From assembly GCA_020052415.1 (NCBI GenBank), contig JAGVPB010000076.1:18577-82576 (forward strand): a stretch of 64,000 bases of DNA, given 5' to 3'. This DNA comes from Bacteroidales bacterium. GTDB taxonomy: Bacteria > Bacteroidota > Bacteroidia > Bacteroidales > JAADJA01. Shown one piece after another: positions 46,766-55,756 of this stretch. The notes under the pieces were generated by a model. That model was given only the letters and a program-made list of their open reading frames with translations. It did not search any database and was not told the DNA's origin. The translations under genes were made by a program, and so were the position numbers. How positions within the stretch are numbered: the stretch's first letter is position 1; every line of letters starts with the position of its first letter.

Positions 46766-48229
46766 ATGAAATCGAAAAAAGCTCTTCATATTTCAGTTTT
46801 GAGCCTTAAACTTTGCTGTTTTTTCTTCCTTCTGGCTTTTACCACTGGTGACACCAAAAGCGAATATACTGTACCCAGAGCAGTTTATTCAGTTAATGTA
46901 AGGGATATTGATTTGGACGGAGATGTGGATATAGTGACAGGACATAATTACAACTGGCAAACACTATGGAGTGGTATATCATTATTAAAGAACAATGGCA
47001 ATGGATATTTTAATCTTTATGATTCAATTTATTTATACGGAGGTCAATCAAATGTTTATGCGACCACTATTAATGAAGATACTTTTCCTGATTTAGTAGG
47101 CCAGTATTACGATGGTAGTAAAAATAATATTGCAATTCTTGTAAGCGACAGTACAAATTATACTCAAAATTACTACCAAATGGGTCAAAACATTTCAGCA
47201 TATAACATCGGGAAGTTAAACAATGACGATTACGTTGATATTGTATTTATTTCAAATCTTGGACAATTTTGGGGCATACTATACAATGACGGCACCGGCA
47301 ACTTCTCTGCACCCCAATACCACGATGTTTCGGATTATTACCCCTCCGATATTGCCTGCGCCGATCTGAATGACGACGGAAGAGACGATATTGTTATCGG
47401 GGGGAAAACCGAAATTTTCTTCTCATATGAAAACGGCTTTCAATCTTTGTACTTTAATACAATTACAAGCAATATTAAAACAGTTGACTTTGATAATGAC
47501 GGCGATATTGATATTATTGGAGCACACCAGCCGATGCCGACAAATTATTACCTTATAACATTAATCGAAAACCTTGGAGGTGAAAACTTCATTATTCTTC
47601 CCTTTTATATTTTCCAGCCCGTTTGCTTTGGTTTAACAGTTTCGGATTTTAATAACGATTCTCTACCCGAATTGCTTTTCCATACGCAAGATATGCAGAA
47701 CCTTTTGATATTCTATAACAAAGGCAATTTCGAGCTTTCGGAACCTCAATTTATCCCAATGACGGATTATGGCGAAGCTTCGCGCCGGTCTGCCTGTGCC
47801 GATCTCGATGGAAACGGGTTTAATGATATTGCCACAATACGATATCTGCATGCGCCTATAATTAATCTTAATATCTTGTTCAACGATGGAAATGGAAATT
47901 TTGTTGATGATCCGATAACAGGTATTGAAGCCCAAAACCCACCTGACGTCAGACAGAATCAAAACTTATTATGTTTTCCAAATCCAATGAAAAATGAAAC
48001 AACTTTTGAAATAGAAATAAAAGAAACAGCCCGGGTGGAACTAACCGTTTATAACCTGCAGGGTAAGCCAATAATTAATTTGGTTAATAACAAACTGGAA
48101 GGAGGTATTCATAAAATAAAATGGGACGGGGTTGGACAAGACCACCACATCTGCAACCCCGGCCCCTATTTCGCCTACCTTGCGGTAAACGGTAAAATCC
48201 ACCAGATAATTAAACTATTAATAATTTAA
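46766..48229 (+). CDS. T9SS-secreted FG-GAP/VCBS-repeat protein
   Basis: 487 residues with a signal-like N-terminus (about 1-31). It is built of FG-GAP repeats with calcium-binding DxDxDG loops: DLDGDVDIVTG, NNDDYVDIVF, LNDDGRDDIVIGG, DFDNDGDIDIIGA, DFNNDSLPELLF, DLDGNGFNDIAT, which form an integrin-like propeller. A FlgD-like T9SS sorting domain ends it (LLCFPNPMKNETTFEI ... KWDGVGQDHHICNPGPYFAYL). It begins 3 bp after the deleted gene and is followed 18 bp later by the caspase-like paralogue, so the two are probably cotranscribed. Likely surface-bound; ligand unknown. Confidence 0.82.
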   Translation: MKSKKALHISVLSLKLCCFFFLLAFTTGDTKSEYTVPRAVYSVNVRDIDLDGDVDIVTGHNYNWQTLWSGISLLKNNGNGYFNLYDSIYLYGGQSNVYATTINEDTFPDLVGQYYDGSKNNIAILVSDSTNYTQNYYQMGQNISAYNIGKLNNDDYVDIVFISNLGQFWGILYNDGTGNFSAPQYHDVSDYYPSDIACADLNDDGRDDIVIGGKTEIFFSYENGFQSLYFNTITSNIKTVDFDNDGDIDIIGAHQPMPTNYYLITLIENLGGENFIILPFYIFQPVCFGLTVSDFNNDSLPELLFHTQDMQNLLIFYNKGNFELSEPQFIPMTDYGEASRRSACADLDGNGFNDIATIRYLHAPIINLNILFNDGNGNFVDDPITGIEAQNPPDVRQNQNLLCFPNPMKNETTFEIEIKETARVELTVYNLQGKPIINLVNNKLEGGIHKIKWDGVGQDHHICNPGPYFAYLAVNGKIHQIIKLLII

Positions 48230-48247
48230 ATTTCAGGAGATTTTACA

Positions 48248-51200
48248 ATGACAAAATTAGTTAAATTTGCGTTCTTGGCAATTATTTGCCTTATGGTATC
48301 ATCGGTTTCAGCACAATTTTCGCGCTACGATGCCACCAACCTGGTAATAAACACTATCCTTGCCGGTGATATTGGCAAGGTGGATGTGTATTCTTCCTAT
48401 AATTCGTTAAGCGGAAATGTTGAACTGATAACAAATGAGACCATAGATTGCCCTTATTCCGGCAACTGGGTGTTTTTTATAAACGACAAACCCTGGGCAG
48501 GATGGTTTCACGATTGCCGTTATATTTTCGTAAATGCCGAAAACGGCGGTTATTCAATTGCCAGCAGCACTATTTTCCCGAAAGACCAATTGACCGGTTA
48601 TGAACTGATAAGCGAAGCTTCAGAGAACGATCCTGCGGACATGAGCGAAGGAACAGGTACCCTGAGCGATCCTTTACCACCTAACGACCACTACTATGCG
48701 GTGATCATTGCTGTGGGAGACTATGAAGGAAATGAGCAGTTCTGGTTCGATGTGTCTTTGGTTTACAATACCCTTATACAAATTTATGGGTATAAGAAAC
48801 AGAATATTTTTGTACATTACAGTTATGATGGAACAAGTCCAATATATGGAAACGATTTGGATGATCCGAGTGACCCTTCAAATGACTTAGACTATTCCGC
48901 TTTCGGCACGGCGATCCATGCCACATTTAACGAGTTGGCAGGTATTACTGCACAAATTGAGGAAATTCCTGCTCTTGACACAGACGATCAACTGGCAATT
49001 TTTGTTGTGGATGCCCCCGTAATTGATAACTTTCCGGGATTAACATTATGGGCTTTTTGGGATGAAAATCCTGGAGGTTACTGGCTTGATGTGGAAGATC
49101 CATTGGAAATTGCTCAAATTGTTGACCAAATAAACTGTGCACAAATGACCATGGCTTTTTCATTTAATAGTGCAGGCGGGGTGGTTGACGAATTTAATGA
49201 TTATAGCGGTCAGGCAGTCTGTGGAAGCAGGTATATTCACGTGTGCAACTATCATGGGGATAAACACGATGAGAATTATATTTCCGGTGGGCAATATTCT
49301 GGCGAATATTTGTTTTACTGGGCTGCTGCAGCAAGAGGGGTTTACCCCGGTACTAATCCATGGATACCAAGTGAATTTGAGGCTGGTTCATTTCCTTTTA
49401 CAACTATATCAGGTTTAGAGAGCCATCCTGGCGATTTCGATCCGGACGAGGACGGCGATGGTTATGTGCAAATGGAAGAAGCATTTTATTATGCCAATGC
49501 CTTGGATACATGGAGCGACGACGGGTATTATTATAATCCATGGGTACCCGGTGAGGAAGAAGAACCTATAGATCACGATGGAGTACCTTTTATCGAAGAT
49601 GTAATGACTTTGGCAGGATATGCCGGTCATGTTATAACACCTATTATGGTTCAAGGTAATTTTGTAATAGGTGGTATATTAACATTTGATCCATTTGGAC
49701 CTGGAGAAGAATTCATTGTTGACAATTATTCGAAAATTTATTTTATAAATCCACAATCTAAAATTGTCGTAGCTGAAGATTCAAAGCTTGAAATTTATCC
49801 CGATAATACTTTCTATGGCACATCTCTTACTAATAAGATAGAAGTTTACGGTAGGTTTTATACAGGTATTAACAATGACATTTCATTCTTAGGTTTAGAT
49901 GGGTCTCAATGGAAAGGTATCGAAATGCATAATACTTCTTTATCGGGTTATTTATCCTTAGATTATGCACACTTCCAAAATTGCTTGATTTCTGGTGATT
50001 TACTTTATCTTTCTGTTGGCAATTCAGATTTTACTAATAGCGGTATTTATGTATCAAAAGGGAGTATTGCTATTAGTAGTTCTACCTTTTTAAATTCTTA
50101 TATTGATGTTCATAATTCAATTAACAGTATTCAAACTGTCAGCATTACAAGTAACAATATGGAAGGTCAAGGTATAATAAAACCAGCTATTAGTGTTACA
50201 AGCTATTGCAACCTGCATATTTCATCGAATCATATTAACCATTATTCAGGTGGAATTAATATTTACAATTGTGGAAAGGGCGCCATTGAATCCATTATTT
50301 ATGATAATATTTTATATTATAATACAGGTTCAGGCATTCGTATCTACAATTCGTTTGGAGAAATACATAAAAATAATTCCCAGCAAAATGATTATGGAGT
50401 TCAGATTTATGATCGAAGCAATATTTCATTTTTAGGTGTTGAAAATATCGAGCCGGGAAATCTGAGTCAGACACAATTGATAAAAGATTGTGAAAGTTAT
50501 GAAATATACTGCAGCCGGAGCAGCTTCCCTTACCCATTTCAGTGGAATGCGATTATTGACGAAAATAATACTGAACCGTTAGTATTCACTGTAGGACAGG
50601 AAGGTCCATTTGATGTCCGTTACAATTATTGGGGAGTTAATTTTTATCCTCAACTTGATTTTTATCCATGGCCGGGCTACATATGGGACCCGGTTTGGGA
50701 TCCAATGTCTGAGGACAAGGACTTAAATCAGGCAGAGGAAATATATGTAGAAGCAAAAATTGCCGAAAACGACAGTAATTATATTTTAGCAAAATCTAAA
50801 TATATGGAAATAATAATTCAATATCCGTCATCAATATGTGTAGAGCCTGCAATGAAGGAATTATTTGCAATTGAACAGCTTTTAGCAAATGATTATAGTG
50901 ATTTGAAATATTTCTACGACAATGAACCATCTATTCAAAACAATCCGGAACTGACAAAGCTTGCCGATTTCCTTGCCAACTTCTGCGAAATCAAACTCGA
51001 AAACTGGCCTACTGCCATTGCATGGTTCGAAGATGTGATACTGAATCCTGAATCAATGGAAGATTCCATTTTCGGAATCATTGATTTGGGATACACATAC
51101 TTCCTAATGGAAAACGGCGGTTTGAAATCATCCTATACAGGCAATCTTATTGAGCATAAACCGGTTTCGGTGGAGCAATTCGAAATTAAAAGGGACTACT

Positions 51201-51529
51201 TACTTTCACTGCTACCGGGTGACCAGTTAAGCGAAACCATGAAACACAGCATCAACACCCTTAAATCAGGCGAACTGCTTCAAAATGTTCCTAATCCATT
51301 TAACGGTACCACCCAAATCTGGTACAAGCTGGATGAAGAAGCACAGGTTGCCATCCACGTTTTCGACTATACCGGAAAAAGAGTGAGTACGATCAGTCCC
51401 GGAAAGCAGGATAAGGGTTCGCACTTTGTTGAATTTTCATCAGAAAGTTTGCCAGCAGGCATTTACTTCTATACCCTCGAATTGAATAGTAAGGTAAGTG
51501 ATGGAAAGAAGATGACGGTGGTGAAATAG
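48248..51529 (+). CDS. Catalytically dead caspase-like paralogue with beta-helix, T9SS secreted
   Basis: 1093 residues. Signal peptide to about residue 22 (VSAQ), an N-terminal domain not present in the paralogue, then a caspase-like fold (about 148-400: YYAVIIAVGDYEGNE ... DDQLAIFVVDAP ... MTMAFSFNSAGG). Aligned with the 997-residue protein, the catalytic His is Ala256 and the catalytic Cys is Asn307, so protease activity is not expected. A beta-helix (about 480-790), TPR-like segment and T9SS sorting domain follow. The C-terminal 190 residues are almost identical to the paralogue. A pseudo-enzyme acting as partner, decoy or binding protein is an inference. Confidence 0.8.
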   Translation: MTKLVKFAFLAIICLMVSSVSAQFSRYDATNLVINTILAGDIGKVDVYSSYNSLSGNVELITNETIDCPYSGNWVFFINDKPWAGWFHDCRYIFVNAENGGYSIASSTIFPKDQLTGYELISEASENDPADMSEGTGTLSDPLPPNDHYYAVIIAVGDYEGNEQFWFDVSLVYNTLIQIYGYKKQNIFVHYSYDGTSPIYGNDLDDPSDPSNDLDYSAFGTAIHATFNELAGITAQIEEIPALDTDDQLAIFVVDAPVIDNFPGLTLWAFWDENPGGYWLDVEDPLEIAQIVDQINCAQMTMAFSFNSAGGVVDEFNDYSGQAVCGSRYIHVCNYHGDKHDENYISGGQYSGEYLFYWAAAARGVYPGTNPWIPSEFEAGSFPFTTISGLESHPGDFDPDEDGDGYVQMEEAFYYANALDTWSDDGYYYNPWVPGEEEEPIDHDGVPFIEDVMTLAGYAGHVITPIMVQGNFVIGGILTFDPFGPGEEFIVDNYSKIYFINPQSKIVVAEDSKLEIYPDNTFYGTSLTNKIEVYGRFYTGINNDISFLGLDGSQWKGIEMHNTSLSGYLSLDYAHFQNCLISGDLLYLSVGNSDFTNSGIYVSKGSIAISSSTFLNSYIDVHNSINSIQTVSITSNNMEGQGIIKPAISVTSYCNLHISSNHINHYSGGINIYNCGKGAIESIIYDNILYYNTGSGIRIYNSFGEIHKNNSQQNDYGVQIYDRSNISFLGVENIEPGNLSQTQLIKDCESYEIYCSRSSFPYPFQWNAIIDENNTEPLVFTVGQEGPFDVRYNYWGVNFYPQLDFYPWPGYIWDPVWDPMSEDKDLNQAEEIYVEAKIAENDSNYILAKSKYMEIIIQYPSSICVEPAMKELFAIEQLLANDYSDLKYFYDNEPSIQNNPELTKLADFLANFCEIKLENWPTAIAWFEDVILNPESMEDSIFGIIDLGYTYFLMENGGLKSSYTGNLIEHKPVSVEQFEIKRDYLLSLLPGDQLSETMKHSINTLKSGELLQNVPNPFNGTTQIWYKLDEEAQVAIHVFDYTGKRVSTISPGKQDKGSHFVEFSSESLPAGIYFYTLELNSKVSDGKKMTVVK
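50946..51529 (+). repeat. C-terminal coding repeat shared with 44463-45046 (copy 2)
   Basis: Second copy of the TPR-like/sorting-domain segment. Identical blocks (for example about 90 bp around 51155-51240 and about 50 bp near 51310) alternate with silent-change-rich blocks, a mosaic suggesting gene conversion. Confidence 0.9.
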
Positions 51530-51553
51530 ATTCAACATCCAAAATTGTAAAGA

Positions 51554-51582
51554 AATCCTCCCGATTGCAGAGGATTTTTTTT
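51554..51582 (+). terminator. Rho-independent terminator after the caspase-like paralogue
   Basis: AATCCTC (51554-51560) pairs with GAGGATT (51570-51576), followed by a T run. It is a near copy of the terminator at 45071-45099. Confidence 0.88.
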
Positions 51583-51650
51583 ATACCTTTATCTATTATA
51601 GTTTGTCTTTGTTATATCCTTGGACTTTCATTTCATTTGGGAAATTCCCG

Positions 51651-51684
51651 TTGTGTTAATCCTGTACCTGATTCACTATCTTTG
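51651..51684 (+). promoter_or_regulatory. Bacteroidota-type promoter for the second half of the aryl-polyene cluster
   Basis: TATCTTTG at 51677-51684 in the typical TATCTTTGCA context, with TTG at 51651-51653 (23-bp spacing, a little long). It lies between the upstream terminator and the ammonia-lyase gene, giving a leader of about 95 nt. Confidence 0.5.
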
Positions 51685-51788
51685 CAATTTCTAGCTTATA
51701 CTGTGTAAGGTTTAATTTATTTTTAATTTTACACCCGCTAATTTTCGGGAAATAAAGAAATTAGATTATTATTGCCGGAATTTTTTTT

Positions 51789-53330
51789 ATGATAGAAATT
51801 GGAAAACAAAATATAACACTCGACGATTTTAAAAAAATTCTCAGGGTAAATGAGAACATTAAAATCTCTTCGGAGTCCATTGGCCGGATCAATCATAGCT
51901 TTGACTTTCTGAAAGAGTTCTCACAGGATAAGGTGATCTATGGCATCAATACTGGATTTGGCCCTATGGCGCAATATCGTATTGATAACGGAAACCAGAA
52001 GCAGCTTCAGTACAACCTGATCCGCAGCCATGCAGCCGGCGCCGGCGAATATATTTCCGGATCAGATATCAAAAGCGCTCTTGTTGTGCTTACCAATAAT
52101 CTTTCGCAGGGTTATTCGGGAGTCCATCTGAATGTAATTGAATTGCTGGTAAAATTCATTAACAGTAATATAATTCCGGCTGTACCCGAGCATGGCGGAG
52201 TGGGTGCAAGCGGCGACCTGGTTCAACTGGCTCACATTGCTTTGAGCCTCATTGGCGAAGGAAATGTTTTTTATGAGAATGAGAAAATCCCGACCTCTGC
52301 CGTTTTAAAGAAATTAAAATTTAATCCCATTGAGATTTACATCCGTGAAGGCCTGGCGCTGATGAACGGCACGTCAGTGATGACCGGGATCAGCATAGTA
52401 AATGTTTTAAAAGCTAAACGTTTGCTCAATTGGGCGCTGGTCTGTTCGGCAATGATCAATGAGATTGTCCAGTCGTTTGACGATCATTTTTCGTTTGAAC
52501 TGAATAAAGTAAAACAACATGAAGGCCAGCATGTTGTTGCAGAACGGTTGCGTTTTCTCACCGAAGGCAGTAAGCTGATCAAAAAGCGGGAAAACGGCTT
52601 TTATTCAAAAAAAATGGATCAAAGCAAGATCAGGAAGCGTGTTCAGGAATATTACTCTCTACGCTGTGTCCCTCAAATTATGGGACCGATTTATGAGGCC
52701 ATCGAAAATGCAGGCAATCTTTTTATTGATGAAGCCAATTCCGTACAGGATAATCCTGTCATTGATTTTGAAAAAAGGAATGTTTACCATGGCGGTAATT
52801 TTCATGGAGATTATGTTTCTTTTGAATCGGATAAGCTTAAAATCGGTATCAGTAAGCTAAGCATGGTGGCTGAACGTCAGCTCAATTTCCTGATGAACAA
52901 CAAGCTCAACAGAGTTTTGCCTCCGTTTATTAACCTTGGAAAACTCGGATTTAACCTTGGGATGCAGGGGATGCAGTTCACGGCAACTTCAACCACCGCG
53001 GAAAACCAAACGCTATCATTCCCGATGTATGTTCACAGCATACCCAACAATAACGATAATCAGGATATCGTAAGCATGGGAACCAATTCGGCGCTGCTCA
53101 CCAGAAGGGTCATCAACAATGCCTTTCAGGTACTTTCTATAGAACTGATAGCTATTATTCAGGCTGTCGATTATTTGAAAATGGAAAAAAAATTATCAAA
53201 AAAAACTTATAGACTTTTTGAATCATTAAGGCAAATAGTTCCGAAATTTGTTGATGATAGTCCCAGGCAGGATGAAATTCAGGGGATGATTGATTTTATT
53301 CAAAATAACTGTTATAAAAATATTTTGTAA
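51789..53330 (+). CDS. Aromatic amino acid ammonia-lyase, probably tyrosine ammonia-lyase
   Basis: 513 residues, full-length HAL/PAL/TAL family. The MIO cofactor triad A140-S141-G142 lies in GGVGASGDLVQLAHIAL, the catalytic Tyr51 in VIYGINTGFGPM, and the YHGGNFHGDY and SIPNNNDNQDIVSMG motifs are present. The NLIRSHAAG selectivity loop (S80-H81) and overall sequence closely resemble, from memory, the tyrosine ammonia-lyase of Flavobacterium johnsoniae. It would deaminate tyrosine to 4-coumarate, the aryl starter of flexirubin-type polyenes. It opens the second half of the cluster, 9 bp before fabG. Histidine as substrate is less likely in this context. Confidence 0.88.
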   Translation: MIEIGKQNITLDDFKKILRVNENIKISSESIGRINHSFDFLKEFSQDKVIYGINTGFGPMAQYRIDNGNQKQLQYNLIRSHAAGAGEYISGSDIKSALVVLTNNLSQGYSGVHLNVIELLVKFINSNIIPAVPEHGGVGASGDLVQLAHIALSLIGEGNVFYENEKIPTSAVLKKLKFNPIEIYIREGLALMNGTSVMTGISIVNVLKAKRLLNWALVCSAMINEIVQSFDDHFSFELNKVKQHEGQHVVAERLRFLTEGSKLIKKRENGFYSKKMDQSKIRKRVQEYYSLRCVPQIMGPIYEAIENAGNLFIDEANSVQDNPVIDFEKRNVYHGGNFHGDYVSFESDKLKIGISKLSMVAERQLNFLMNNKLNRVLPPFINLGKLGFNLGMQGMQFTATSTTAENQTLSFPMYVHSIPNNNDNQDIVSMGTNSALLTRRVINNAFQVLSIELIAIIQAVDYLKMEKKLSKKTYRLFESLRQIVPKFVDDSPRQDEIQGMIDFIQNNCYKNIL

Positions 53331-53339
53331 GCGGTTTTT

Positions 53340-54068
53340 ATGAAGGTAGCTTTGGTGACCGGGGGTTCGGGCGATATTGGCAAAGCCATTTGTGTAAAGC
53401 TTGCTGCTGCAGGATTTCATGTCATTATTCATTACAGGTCAAATGCAACGGGTGCAGAATTAACCTTAAGTCATATTACTGGTACTGGAGGTTCAGGCGA
53501 ATTGATCCGGTTTGATATCTCGGATAAAAACCAGATCAGGAGTTTTCATCAGGCCTGGAAAGAAAAAAATCCAGAAAAATACATCAGCGTCCTGGTTAAT
53601 AATGCAGGAATCAATGCCGATAACCTGATGATATTTATGGAAGACCGGCAATGGGAAAGCGTAATTGAAACAAACCTAAATAGCTTTTTTTATCTGACTA
53701 AGGCTTTGCTGACCGACATGATTTTAAATAAGCACGGAAGAATCATCAATATAGTTTCCTTATCGGGACAAAAAGGCTTGCCGGGACAAACCAATTATGC
53801 CGGAGCTAAAGCAGGGGTCATTGGCGCTACAAAAGCGCTGGCGCAGGAGGTCGGAAAAAAAAATATTACAGTCAATGCAGTATCGCCGGGTTATATACGG
53901 ACAGAGATGACCAAAGAACTTGATGAGGATCAGTTGAAAAAATTAGTTCCTTTAAACCGGTTTGGAACGCCCGAAGAAGTGGCGGAGGTAGTAGATTTTC
54001 TTGCTTCTGAAAAAGCATCTTACATCACTGGAGCGGTGATACCGGTAAACGGCGGGTTATATACTTGA
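53340..54068 (+). CDS. 3-oxoacyl-ACP reductase (FabG-like SDR) for polyene elongation
   Basis: 242 residues, classical short-chain dehydrogenase: cofactor loop TGGSGDIG, LVNNAG, catalytic Ser140, Tyr153 and Lys157 (YAGAK), and the C-terminal GAVIPVNGG. FabG-type length and motifs. In aryl-polyene synthesis this ketoreductase (the ApeQ role) reduces each beta-keto intermediate on ACP before dehydration. The gene starts 9 bp after the ammonia-lyase stop and precedes the ketosynthase by 212 bp containing a hairpin. Confidence 0.88.
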   Translation: MKVALVTGGSGDIGKAICVKLAAAGFHVIIHYRSNATGAELTLSHITGTGGSGELIRFDISDKNQIRSFHQAWKEKNPEKYISVLVNNAGINADNLMIFMEDRQWESVIETNLNSFFYLTKALLTDMILNKHGRIINIVSLSGQKGLPGQTNYAGAKAGVIGATKALAQEVGKKNITVNAVSPGYIRTEMTKELDEDQLKKLVPLNRFGTPEEVAEVVDFLASEKASYITGAVIPVNGGLYT

Positions 54069-54087
54069 ATTTTTTTGACAGAAAAAT

Positions 54088-54213
54088 ATGAGCAATATAA
54101 AACTTTTCGAAAGAAAGCTAAAGGCGGAAGGTTTTACTCAGTTGTACGAAATTATCGTACAACTGAAGCGGCGAACGTGTAATTACGCCCAAAATTTTTT
54201 TACCAAGAATTGA
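54088..54213 (+). other. Possible 41-codon ORF containing a perfect hairpin
   Basis: ATG at 54088 opens a frame starting MSNIKLFERK and ending at TGA 54211-54213. Inside it CAGTTGTACGA (54139-54149) and TCGTACAACTG (54155-54165) form a perfect 11-bp stem with a 5-nt loop. Coding status is doubtful: it may be the head of a lost gene or a small repeat element carrying the stem. It lies 19 bp after fabG. Confidence 0.35.
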
Positions 54214-54280
54214 AAAAGGAAATTAAGCTTTTGATATAAGAATAATCAAGTCAATAGTAAATAAATTCGAATATAAAACA

Positions 54281-55498
54281 ATGAACAGGGTTGTCATCAC
54301 AGGAATGGGAATATATTCTACAATTGGCCTTACACTTGAAGAAGTAAGGGATTCGCTGTATCATGGCAGGTCGGGAATTGGAATTGAAGAAGAAAGGATC
54401 CGATACGGCTTCATTTCTCCGTTAAGCGGCATTATAAAAAGGCCCGACCTGAAAGGTATGTTGCCCAGGCGGATGCGCGTTGGTATGGCTGAACAGGCTG
54501 AATATGCCTATATGGCTACCATTAATGCATTAAAGCAGGCCCGTATAGATGAAGATTTTTTGGATAAGAATATCATCGGGATTTTATATGGCAATGATAG
54601 TTCCGCACCTCCTGTTGTAGAAGCAGCCGACATCATCAGGGAGAAAAAAGACACAACACTTATTGGCTCCGGAAATATTTTCCAGGCGATGAACTCGACT
54701 GTAACCATGAACCTCGCTGTGATTTTTAAACTTAAAGGAATAAATTTTACGGTGAGTGGCGCCTGCGCCAGCGGATCGCATGCAATTGGCCTGGGTTATC
54801 ATCTGATCAAAACCGGACTCCAGGATACCATCATTTGCGGAGGAGCACAGGAACTTAATGCTTTTGCAGTAGGATCTTTTGATGGATTAATGGCATTTTC
54901 GAAATATACTCAAAATCCTCAGAAAGCTTCGAGACCTTTTGATGCGAACCGTGATGGATTAGTCCCAAGCGGAGGAGCCGCTACGGTTATTATTGAAAAT
55001 TACGAAACCGCCAAAAGGAGAGGGGCTCCGATCCTTGCTGAGATCATTGGCTACGGATTTTCTTCCAATGGCGATCACATCTCTGTCCCGAATATTGAAG
55101 GCCCCTATCAATCCATAAAAACCTGCATGGATCAGGCTGGTTTAAAACCTGGCGATATTGACTATATCAACGCCCATGCAACATCCACACCGGTTGGTGA
55201 TGGCATGGAGGCGCAAGCCATTTACAAGGCCTTTGGTGATACAAAAGTGCCGGTCAGCTCCACCAAATCCATGACAGGACATGAGATGTGGATGGGCGGA
55301 GCCAGTGAGATCATTTATTCAATCATCATGATGCAAAATTCTTTTATTGCACCGAATATCAACTTTGAAACACCTGATGAATTTTCTGCCAAACTGAATA
55401 TTGCAAGCAAAACTTATAACAAAAAAATTAATGTATTTTTGTCCAATTCGTTTGGGTTCGGTGGAACTAATTCGACATTAGTAGTCAAAAAGATTTGA
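54281..55498 (+). CDS. Beta-ketoacyl-ACP synthase (KAS II-like) of the aryl-polyene pathway
   Basis: 405 residues with the complete Cys-His-His triad: C162 in SGACASGSH, H299 in NAHATSTPVGD and H334 in KSMTGHEMWMGGASE. The ALLPRRM-like segment is GMLPRRMRVGMAEQA, as in ApeO-type synthases. It would condense malonyl-ACP with the growing aryl polyene chain. It is 8 bp upstream of the ACP gene. The second synthase at 59.5 kb and the Cys-less homologue at 60.7 kb may pair with it. Confidence 0.88.
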   Translation: MNRVVITGMGIYSTIGLTLEEVRDSLYHGRSGIGIEEERIRYGFISPLSGIIKRPDLKGMLPRRMRVGMAEQAEYAYMATINALKQARIDEDFLDKNIIGILYGNDSSAPPVVEAADIIREKKDTTLIGSGNIFQAMNSTVTMNLAVIFKLKGINFTVSGACASGSHAIGLGYHLIKTGLQDTIICGGAQELNAFAVGSFDGLMAFSKYTQNPQKASRPFDANRDGLVPSGGAATVIIENYETAKRRGAPILAEIIGYGFSSNGDHISVPNIEGPYQSIKTCMDQAGLKPGDIDYINAHATSTPVGDGMEAQAIYKAFGDTKVPVSSTKSMTGHEMWMGGASEIIYSIIMMQNSFIAPNINFETPDEFSAKLNIASKTYNKKINVFLSNSFGFGGTNSTLVVKKI

Positions 55499-55506
55499 AT
55501 ACGTGA

Positions 55507-55752
55507 ATGGATAGGCAAAACATCATTAATATTGTGAACGAGTTTTTGATCAATGAGTTTGAAATAGAACGCGAATTGATTAAAGACAGTTCTTTGCTGA
55601 AGGATGAGCTTGAAATAGAAAGCCTTGACCTTGTGGACATCATCGTGATGATTGAAAAGGAATTTAAGGTAAAAGTCAAACCCGAGGAAATTGTCAGGGT
55701 GAAAACGATGCACGAGCTCTATGATTTCATTGAAGCCCAGATAAAAAATTGA
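55507..55752 (+). CDS. Acyl carrier protein
   Basis: 81 residues, acidic, four-helix ACP pattern. The phosphopantetheine site is S39 in the context EIESLDLVDIIVMIE (the usual DSLD is ESLD here). It lies between the ketosynthase (8 bp upstream) and the acyltransferase (4 bp downstream), so it is the carrier for polyene assembly rather than the general fatty-acid ACP. Confidence 0.9.
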   Translation: MDRQNIINIVNEFLINEFEIERELIKDSSLLKDELEIESLDLVDIIVMIEKEFKVKVKPEEIVRVKTMHELYDFIEAQIKN

Positions 55753-55756
55753 TCCC

